From contig NZ_JABAFO010000002.1 in assembly GCF_012843675.1 (NCBI RefSeq), forward strand, positions 153,504-217,503: a stretch of 64,000 bases of DNA, written 5' to 3'. Of the stretch, positions 53,444 through 62,200 are shown in pieces. Within the stretch, counting starts at the first letter, position 1. Each line of letters begins with the position of its first letter. The notes under the pieces are model-generated. The model saw only the letters and a list, made by a program, of their open reading frames with translations. It had not been told where the DNA came from and made no database searches. This stretch comes from Lactobacillus sp. MRS-253-APC-2B. Its GTDB lineage: Bacteria > Bacillota > Bacilli > Lactobacillales > Lactobacillaceae. The translations under genes and the position numbers were made by a program.

Positions 53444-53472
53444 TTGACAAACGTTACTGATTGGAATATTCT
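53444..53472 (+). promoter_or_regulatory. Promoter of the Cys-rich small ORF
   Basis: A perfect TTGACA and TATTCT are 17 bases apart, starting 12 bases after the preceding stop codon. Confidence 0.7.
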
Positions 53473-53502
53473 TAGACTATTAAAAAATGATGAGGTGAAC
53501 TG

Positions 53503-53598
53503 ATGGCTGCTCAAATGATGATGCAAAAAATGTGCTGTCCATGCTGCATGCATTGCCGCATGTTTTTTGCTCTGCCATCAGATTGCAAGACCAAATAA
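53503..53598 (+). CDS. 31-residue Cys-rich small protein or leader peptide
   Basis: ATG 53503 has GAGGTGA seven bases upstream and a good promoter before that. The product has six Cys in 31 residues, five of them within CCPCCMHC (residues 11-18), and six Met. It is followed, after 29 bases, by a terminator and then by a gamma-glutamyl hydrolase and an amino acid permease. Two readings fit: a leader peptide whose Cys codons sense cysteinyl-tRNA and control the terminator, or a small metal-binding protein with its own transcript. I did not find a clear antiterminator, so the leader idea is not proven. Confidence 0.6.
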   Translation: MAAQMMMQKMCCPCCMHCRMFFALPSDCKTK

Positions 53599-53627
53599 GG
53601 CAGCCGCGACCGGTTGCTGATTGAGTC

Positions 53628-53665
53628 AAGGGACTACTGGCGGCGCGTCAGTGGTCCCTTTTATT
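53628..53665 (+). terminator. Terminator between the Cys-rich ORF and the hydrolase gene
   Basis: AAGGGACTACTGG and CAGTGGTCCCTT form a stem with a GC-rich loop, followed by TTATTTT. It lies only about 20 bases before the next start codon, as in attenuators. Confidence 0.75.
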
Positions 53666-53686
53666 TTACTAAAAGGAGCAGAGTTT

Positions 53687-54442
53687 ATGAAAAAGCCGGT
53701 AATTGGCATTTCAGGCAGTGAACTGACTAAAAACGTTGGGCCCTTTGTTGGCTATCGTCGCAGCTACGTCAATAAAGACTATAGTGAGGCGGTTATTAAA
53801 AACGGCGGGGTACCATTGATTATTCCGTTCAATGAGGATGCCGACGTAACCGAGTCTCAGCTGGAACTGGTTGATGCCTTGATTCTTTCAGGCGGTCAAG
53901 ACATTGACTCGGCAAACTATGGCGAAGAGCCGCAGCCCGAACAAGGCACGGTTTGGCAAGCGCGCGACCAGTTTGATATGCGGCTGTTGAAGCTGGCGGA
54001 AAAACGCGGCATCCCGGTGCTGGGCATCTGCCGGGGTGCGCAGCTGATCAACGTCTTTTATGGCGGTTCGCTCTATCAGGATCTTAAATACTATCCGGTG
54101 CCGACGCTCAAGCATTGGCAGGGCGATACGCCATGGTGGCAGGCGACGCATCAAGTAAAACTGGTCAGCGACACGCATCTGGCAAAGATTTTTGCTCAGA
54201 CACCCAGACTGCGGGTTAATTCCTACCACCATCAGCTGATTAAAAAAGTTGGCAAGGGACTAAAGGTGAATGCTTTGGCACAAGATGGCGTCTATGAGGG
54301 AATTGAAAATGAAACGGGAACGGTTATCGGCGTGCAATGGCATCCTGAAATGCTGCACGCTCATCAGTCCGAGATGAACCGGCTGTTTAGTTATCTTATC
54401 AGTCGCGCCAGTTGGAAAGGCGGGAATGAACATGCAGAATAA
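53687..54442 (+). CDS. Gamma-glutamyl hydrolase, peptidase C26 (PuuD-like)
   Basis: The 251-residue class I amidotransferase-fold protein has the nucleophile Cys115 in LGICRGAQLINV and the His-Glu pair in GVQWHPEML, with HHQLIKKVG before it. This family splits gamma-glutamyl bonds, as in PuuD acting on gamma-glutamyl-GABA; the substrate here is unknown. ATG 53687 follows AAAGGAG; a longer frame from 53621 would run through the terminator. It overlaps the amino acid permease gene by 17 bases, suggesting that uptake and cleavage of a gamma-glutamyl compound are linked. Confidence 0.88.
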   Translation: MKKPVIGISGSELTKNVGPFVGYRRSYVNKDYSEAVIKNGGVPLIIPFNEDADVTESQLELVDALILSGGQDIDSANYGEEPQPEQGTVWQARDQFDMRLLKLAEKRGIPVLGICRGAQLINVFYGGSLYQDLKYYPVPTLKHWQGDTPWWQATHQVKLVSDTHLAKIFAQTPRLRVNSYHHQLIKKVGKGLKVNALAQDGVYEGIENETGTVIGVQWHPEMLHAHQSEMNRLFSYLISRASWKGGNEHAE

Positions 54443-55814
54443 AACTGACAAACTGGGCTTTTGGTCGATTGTTCTATTAGCAATCAATTCAATTATCGGC
54501 TCAGGAATCTTTTTGACGCCAGGTTCGGTCGTGACCATGGTGGGAACCAAGGCGCCACTGGTCTATCTGATCGCGGCGGTTTTTGCGGCGATGCTGGCCT
54601 TGACGTTTGCCGCGGCAGCCAAGTACGTTACCAAAAGCGGTGCGGCCTATTCCTATGCTAAGGCAGCCTATGGCGAGAATATGGGCTTTTACATGGGTGT
54701 CGTGCGATTCTTTTCAGCCAGCGTGGCCTGGGGCGTGATGGGCGTTGGTGTAATCAAGAGCACGCTTTCGATTTTTGGTGCTGACTCAACCAGCTTTAAA
54801 AACATTACCTGGGGCTTTGTTGTCTTAATGGCGATTATTTTACTGATCAATTTCTTTGGACAGCGCTTCTTAACCTGGGCCAGCAACCTGGCAACCATCG
54901 GCAAGCTGCTAGCGCTGGGCTTGATCATCGTTGCGGGAATCATTGTCTTTTTAAAAACCGGCGTCAGTCATTTTCACGAACTGGACACGCTTAAAGCCGC
55001 CAATGGACAGCCTTTGATTCCCAAGTTCACGACGTCTGGCTTGGTGATGGCGGTTATTGCCGCCTTCTATGCTTTTACTGGTTTTGAGAGCGTGGCAAGC
55101 GGCTCTGAAGACATGAAGGATCCGCAAAAGAATCTGCCCCGAGCCATTCCACTGGTAATTATGGTGATAGCGCTGGTCTATATCGGCACCATCCTAGTGG
55201 CAATGGCAATCAATCCAGCAGCAATTGTCAAAACCAAGCAGGTCGTTGCCATTGCCGCAATTTTTCAGGCACGTTGGCTGCGGATCTTGATTGAGCTGGG
55301 CGCGCTGATTTCCATGTTCGGGATTAATCTCGCGGCTTCATTCCACACACCGCGGGTTTTGGAGGCCATGGCTAAAGAGCATCAAGCACCGCAATGGCTA
55401 GCCAAGCGAACCAGACATGACTTTCCGGTTTATCCGTTTATAATTACGCTGGCTTTGGCAATCTTTATACCGATGGCTTTTCAATATAACATGACGGCAA
55501 TTATCGTACTGAGTGCCATGGTGCGGTTCTTTGAGTTTATCGTGATTCCATTGGGCGTGATTCGTTTTTATCGGGGAACCAATGTCGAACCAGTGCTTAA
55601 AGCAGAGCGGAACTGGCTGACGGACGTATTGCTGCCGGTATTGTCGGTTGCCTTGACGATTTTTTTGCTGTTCAAGTTTGATTGGGTCGGCGAGTTTGGC
55701 ATCAGTACTGCTCAAGGCATCGTGCCAAACTGGTTTGCGATCATCGGCATGGCGATTGGGTTCGTGATTTTGCCAGTAGGACTCTTTATGATGCTTCGAC
55801 ATGAAAAAAGTTAA
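54426..55814 (+). CDS. APC-family amino acid permease
   Basis: The 462-residue protein has twelve membrane segments and the APC-family start GFWSIVLLAINSIIGSGIFL, then AAKYVTKSGAAYSYAKAAYG and FYAFTGFESVASGSEDMKDP in helix 6. It would exchange or import amino acids or amines driven by ions or by gradients; the substrate is not clear. The start lies in the end of the hydrolase gene with AAAGGCGGG as ribosome site. The pairing with a gamma-glutamyl hydrolase hints at glutamyl compounds, GABA or Cys-containing peptides. Confidence 0.88.
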   Translation: MNMQNKTDKLGFWSIVLLAINSIIGSGIFLTPGSVVTMVGTKAPLVYLIAAVFAAMLALTFAAAAKYVTKSGAAYSYAKAAYGENMGFYMGVVRFFSASVAWGVMGVGVIKSTLSIFGADSTSFKNITWGFVVLMAIILLINFFGQRFLTWASNLATIGKLLALGLIIVAGIIVFLKTGVSHFHELDTLKAANGQPLIPKFTTSGLVMAVIAAFYAFTGFESVASGSEDMKDPQKNLPRAIPLVIMVIALVYIGTILVAMAINPAAIVKTKQVVAIAAIFQARWLRILIELGALISMFGINLAASFHTPRVLEAMAKEHQAPQWLAKRTRHDFPVYPFIITLALAIFIPMAFQYNMTAIIVLSAMVRFFEFIVIPLGVIRFYRGTNVEPVLKAERNWLTDVLLPVLSVALTIFLLFKFDWVGEFGISTAQGIVPNWFAIIGMAIGFVILPVGLFMMLRHEKS

Positions 55815-55823
55815 TTATCAGAT

Positions 55824-55852
55824 GAGGCTCAGCAGACTGGCTGGGTCTTTTT
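55824..55852 (+). terminator. Terminator after the permease
   Basis: GAGGCTCAGC and GCTGGGTCTT form a stem around AGACTG, followed by T residues. Confidence 0.7.
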
Positions 55853-55854
55853 AA

Positions 55855-56228
55855 TTAGGCGGCAACATTAAAAATGTTAATTAGATTATCGTTGATGCAC
55901 CCTCGCTTTTGGATGGCGGTAAAGCGGTTACGGCCAATAAAACTTTTCAAAAAGAGCGGGTATTGTGAATTATGAAAAAAAAATCATCTGTTTATAAAAT
56001 GATATTTATTTTTTTATAAACAATTATTTGTAAACGCTTAACAAAGGACGCGATGTATAGAAAAAAGTAAAAAATTAAAGTTTAATTCTTTGTTTATCAG
56101 CGCTATTTTTAGAATAAGAAAGAAATTGTTTATATACTTTTTCTTAAAATTAGTCGGATTGCAATTAAATAGGCTTAAGGATAGCAGGGAGTGTTTCTGC
56201 AATCCAAAAGTGAATGGGGGAAGTCAAT
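55855..56228. other. AT-rich leader region of the adhesin gene, with a cre-like site
   Basis: About 370 non-coding bases. TGTAAACGCTTAAC (56029-56042) resembles a CcpA site. TTGTTTATATACTTTTTC near 56125-56145 may hold the -10 (TATACT). GGGGGAAG before 56229 is the ribosome site. No other gene was found. Confidence 0.45.
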
Positions 56229-59200
56229 ATGCATGATGAAAAAATACATTACAAAATGTATAAAGATGGCAAGCAGTGGGCCTTTGCCGCGATCGTGACG
56301 TTTACTTTTACGATCGCGCCTATGACGATGACGACGAATCATGCCGCTGCCGCCAGTACTGCTGAGCCGGCCGTTAATCTGCAGAATCGGGCGGCCACGT
56401 CAAGCAGCAGTGCAGTTACATTGTCAGCCAATACGGCAGCCAGCAGTTCTGCTGCTTCAACCGTAAATTCACTGACGAGTTCGACAGCTGCTAAGGCGCA
56501 ATCGGCATCGACATCCAGCATGGCGGCAACCGCTTCTGCTCGGTCAGCCGCGACATCAGCAGACCGCGCTGCTGCAACGACGGTAAGTCAGACGCCGGCT
56601 TCAACGACTGCGTCAGAATCCGGCCCAACGTCATCGATAGCTAGCCAGGCCGCGGCATCTAGCCAAGCAGCTGCATCCAGTACCGGATCGGCAAGTCAGG
56701 TGTCGCCAACCAGTCAATCAGCAGCCAATAGTCAAGCGGCTGCCACATCCAAGAATGGAGCCACGAGTCAGCTAGCCGTCAACAGTCAAGCAAGCATGGC
56801 TAAGACGGTTACGTTTAATCTGGAGTCGGCTGCAGCAACGCCAGCTGTCAGCGCGGATGCAATTGCCAATAGCCTGGTCGCTAATGGTCTTAACGATACG
56901 GCAGCAGTTTTTTCAGTCAAGGATCCTGAATACCCAAGCTCAATGTACGTTGATCCTCTTACCGACCATTACACTTTCTTTTGGGCTACCAGCCGTAATA
57001 ATCGAACTCGTAGGACTGGTGAGTATAACATCGTCTTGTCTACGGATCGTTCTGGTAGCGGGATCTTGTACGTAACGATTCTTGATTCTACCAATAAAAT
57101 CCCGCTCAATAGTTATACGATTAAAGAGGATGACTACGAATATAACGTTAGAACAAGTAAAGATTCATGGCTAAGCATATATCTGGGTCGCATCTATAAT
57201 GACCATTATTCAGGCGTCATTGGCAATCCCGATGATTTCAGTACATACTACAGCTGGAGTCCGCGTTTTAACGTCAACCAAGGGGGCGCGGTTTCTGACA
57301 GTACCTACTACACGATTCTCAGTTTTATGATTCCTAAGCTGGTGACGCAGACCACGTCCTATGTTGACGACAACGGCAAGCAGATTGCTCAAAGCCACGT
57401 TCAGCAAGGGTTAAGCGGCCAAATCTACACCACGACTGGCGGGAAGGTCGTCAATGGCTACTATGAAACCGTACCTAGCAACAGCAGCGGCTACATGTCT
57501 GAGTTTGGCAAGATCGGCGATACATACACCAAAAACTGGCATAATGGCGATAGGGTTGACTTCACTCAAACCGGTGCTGACGGGACGATGCGCGCAGACT
57601 ACTACTATAATAATCGTCTGCGCGGTTCCTACACATTGGCGCCAAGCGGAGCAAAATCGTCAGTTACCGTCAATTCTGGCAGTGGCGGCCGTCTAACAAT
57701 CAGCAACATCTACATCCCACAGACCCGCAATGTACAATATGTCTACAAAAAGCTGGGCAGCTTGGTGATTGATTCAACTGACGCGGCGTTTGATGCGGCT
57801 AAAAAAACCAAAACACAATACGCTAACGATCCGGATGACGCGACCAGCGCGGCGGATGTCACGCTGCCGACGATTGCGGGCTTCGTACCGTTTATCAATG
57901 GCGTCGCGGTTACGGATTATACCTTTAACCCAACCAAATACATAACTTCTTTGGATCAAGACATTACCGTTGTCTACCGGGCTAAGCAAAAAGCTCAGAT
58001 TGACTTCATTGATCAAGACAGCGGCAATCAGGTGATCTTCAGCAGCGGCACGTTGACGGACTATGACGGGCAGCCAATCAATTTCGAGACGGCTGATCAG
58101 CTCAAGCAGCTGGTCTACGATGCCAAGACGAATCCAAATGGCAAGTATGATCTGGTCAAAGACGGTTTCCCAGCTGGTGCCGTCTATGACAGCAATGCCA
58201 ATGTTGACCAGGTCTACCAGGTCGTCTTAAAGCATCATCATGAAACTGTTGACGGTAAGACGGATCTAGCCAATGGTCAAAAAACGGTCAAGCGCACGAT
58301 CGACTACTACTACCAAGGTGATGGCAAAGCCGCGCCATCGGTTGAACAAAGCGTAACGTTTACGCGGACCGGTGATCGTGATCGCGTAACTGGTACCACG
58401 ATTTGGGAAGATTGGAGCAAGATTGCTGCCCAAAACGTTGAGCAAAAAGACTCGCCAAAAATCAATGGCTATACGGCTGATAAACTGACGGTAGCTGGGA
58501 CAACGATCAAGGCAACCGATAATGACTCAACCGAGACGGTAACCTACGTGCCAAATAAACAGGCGGTCAAGGTTATCTATCATGACGATACGACCAACCA
58601 AGATCTAGCCGTTAAGGAATTCTCCGGTAATTCCGGGGCTGACAGTGGTCGAAACACGGAGGCCGCGATTGCTGAATACGTTAAGAAGCATCTCAAATTG
58701 GTCAGTGACGACACGAATGGTCAAAACATCATCTTCGACAAGGACGATCAAAGCAAGCAGACCTATTTCGTGCATTTCGTTCATGAAACCGAAACCGTCA
58801 AGCGAACCAAGACCGTTACCGAAACGATCGAACACCATAAGGCCATCAAGCAGCTGAATGGCACGACCAAATATGTCGACGTCAAAAACCAGATTCCAGT
58901 CTACACGGCTACGCTGACCTTTAACGAATCGGGGGTACATGATCTGTATACCGATCAGACGGCCTGGAACGGGAATTGGACACCAACCCAGACTTTTAAA
59001 GAGGTAGTCTCGCCGGTACTGGTCGGCTACACACCTGATGTGGCCAAAGTTGATGCTGTGGCAATCACGGTTACTGATGCCAACTATGGTCAGTCGCTAA
59101 ACGTTCACCATGACATTATCTATGTCGGCAAGAGTCAGATCCTGGTAGTCAACTATATTGACGACACAACGCATCAAGTCCTTGAATACTGGACGGGAAC

Positions 59201-62200
59201 CGGTCAATCAGGTCAGACGCTGGACTACACGACCACAGCGACGATCAGCAAGTATCTAGGGCAGCATTATGTCTTGGTATCGGATGCCACCAACGGAAAC
59301 CAACCAGTCTTGGATGAAGACGACATCAGCAACAACCAGGTTCTGGAGGTTCATCTGAAGCATCAGACGACGAATACGAGTCGGACGATGAAAGTCACTG
59401 AAGAGATCAGGTATGCCTACAAAGGCGATGCCAATTATCCAGACGACACGCTGGTCGACCAGAGCCTGCTGAAGCAAGCCAACCCGCTGACCAAAGAGCT
59501 TGTCTTTGAACAGGATGGCGTAACTGATAACGTTACTAATACAACGACCTGGAATCAAGACTGGAAACAGATCAAATCATTTAAAGCAGTTACCACGCCA
59601 AATTTGAAAGGCTATGCCGTTTCTGTTGACGAGATTTCGGCTAAGAGCGTGACGGTTGATGCCGCAACGTTTGATCAAAAAGGCAAGACCTACTCGTTTA
59701 CGGTCAACTACACGCCGCTCAAGCAGACCGCGCTGATCAAATATATCGACGGCTCAGATAACGATAAAGAGCTGGATACTGATACGCAGACTGGGCTTTC
59801 CAATCAAAAACTGGACTACACGAGCATTCGCAACCAAATCTTGGCCAAGTATGCCAACTACGAGGTTGTTTCTGATGAAACCAGCAACGGGATTGTTTTT
59901 AATGATGATGCCGGCCAAGATCAGATCTTTAAAATCGTCTTAAAGCACAAGACAAAAGAAGTAACGCGCTCAGTTGACGTTAAGCAGATCATTCACTTTA
60001 AGTTCAGCGATAACCATCAGCAGCCTAGGGACCAGATCAACACGCTGACGTTTACGCAAAATGGGGTCAAGGATCTGGTAACCGATCAGACTGATTGGAA
60101 CAGCGGCTATTCTGAGACCCAGTATTTTAAGGAAGTAGCAGCCAAACCGATCGCCGGCTACACGCCAGACATTCAAACGATTGCTCAACGTAAGATTACC
60201 GTTACCAACGCTAACTTTGTGAACGGACAGTTTGAAGGAACGATCACCTATTCGCCAAATCGGCAGTACATTTCAGTCTCGTATATTGACGATACCACGG
60301 GCAAGCAGCTGGCAAACAAGCTCTTAAACGGCTATTCAAACGCCAGCGCCAACTACAGCACGACTGAAACGATTAAAAACTATCTTGGCCAAGGTTATGA
60401 GCTGGTTTCTGATGATACTGGCGGAGCAGCGCTGAAATTCAATTCTTCAGACGATCCAAATGATCAGATCTATGCCGTTCATCTAAAGCATGGCTATGAA
60501 GATACACAAAGGGCTAAGACGGTCGTTGAAGAAATCAAGTATCAATATGAAAACGGCAGTCAAGCACATGATCCGTACCACAAAGAGCTGACGTTTAAGC
60601 AGAGTGGTCAGTTAGACAGGGTCACTAAGACAACGGACTGGAATGGTGACTGGTCAGCTGCTCAGACGCTGGCCAAGGTTGACACGCCAACGATTGCTGG
60701 CTACCACTATGACTATGCCAGCGAGCCGGAGCATATGATCACCATTACCAATGACAACTATGACACGGATCTGGATATCTATCGGACGGTTACCTACTTT
60801 GCCGACTCGCAAAACGTCGCGATCGTCTACATTGACAAAAAAACCAATAATGAGATCGCTGCTGAGTCTTTGGAAGGTAAGACCGGCGAGCATCAGACTT
60901 ATAGTGCTCAGGATTTCATTAAAAATAAGCTGACGAACTACAAAAACTACACGATCGTTAAGGATGAGACGCAAGATGGCATCAAATTTCCAGATAATGG
61001 CAAATTGACGGTCTACCATGTCTACCTTGATCACAAGACGGAAACCGTTTCTCGAACCGCAAACGTCAAGCAGATTATTCACTACCAGTCGACTGATGGA
61101 CGCAAGCTGGCTGAAGATACGGTCATCACCAAGCAGGCTAGCCAAACTGGGACGCACGACCTGGTTGACGGCACGACAACTTGGAACGAATGGACGCAGG
61201 CTGATTTTGATTCGGTTCAGGCACCGATGATCACTGGCTACACTGCCCTTAACCCTGATCAGATCGTTGGCGAGTCATCAGCGATCACCAATGACAACTG
61301 GCAGCAGGATAACACGCTGGAGCATACGATTCTCTACATGCCTAAATTACAGACGGCAACGATCACCTTTATTGATGACGATGCTAAAGACGCAAACGAT
61401 CGGCAAATGTCAACCTTGACTCTGAGGGGCGACTCCAACGCAGACAGTGGCTACAATACGAAGTTAGCGATTGCCAGCTACGAACAGATGGGTTACGTTA
61501 AGGTCAGCGATGGCACTAATGGTCAAAATGTGATCTTTGATGCCAATGATGCTGCCGATCAAAGCTTTGAGGTTCACTTCAAGCACGGCACCACTAAAGC
61601 ACCTTCGCGCAATGTCACCTACCAGCGGGTTATTACCTATGTTTATGGCAATGGCGGCAAGGCGGGTCAAAACGCTTTTACGCCGATTACGCAGACGCTT
61701 ACGTTTACACAAAATGGGATTCAAGATCGCGTCAACAAGCATGTTACCTGGGACAAGCTTGATCCGCAAACCTTTACGGAAATTGCTTCCCCAAAGATGG
61801 ATGGCTATGAATATGACAAGGCAGTCGTATCAGCTGCTGAGATCAAGCCAACTGAAGATGCTTTTGACCAAAAAACGGTGGTTGTCAACGAGACCGTGAC
61901 GTATACGGCCCAACCGCAAAAAGCTACGGTTTACTTTATCGATGGTACGACACCAGCTGGCAGTCAGCTGCTTTTCAAGGAACTCAGCGGCTTGTCCGAC
62001 ATGAACAGCGGCTACACGACGACCGACATGATCGAGGGCCTCAAAAAGCTGCACTACCAACTGCTGACCGATGAAACGAATGGCCAAGAGATCGTCTTTG
62101 ATCATGATGATGAAGATCAGGTCTTCTATGTCTACTTTGGCCATGAAACCAAAAAGGACTCTCGCACTAAGACCGTTACCGAAACCATCGACTACGTAAA

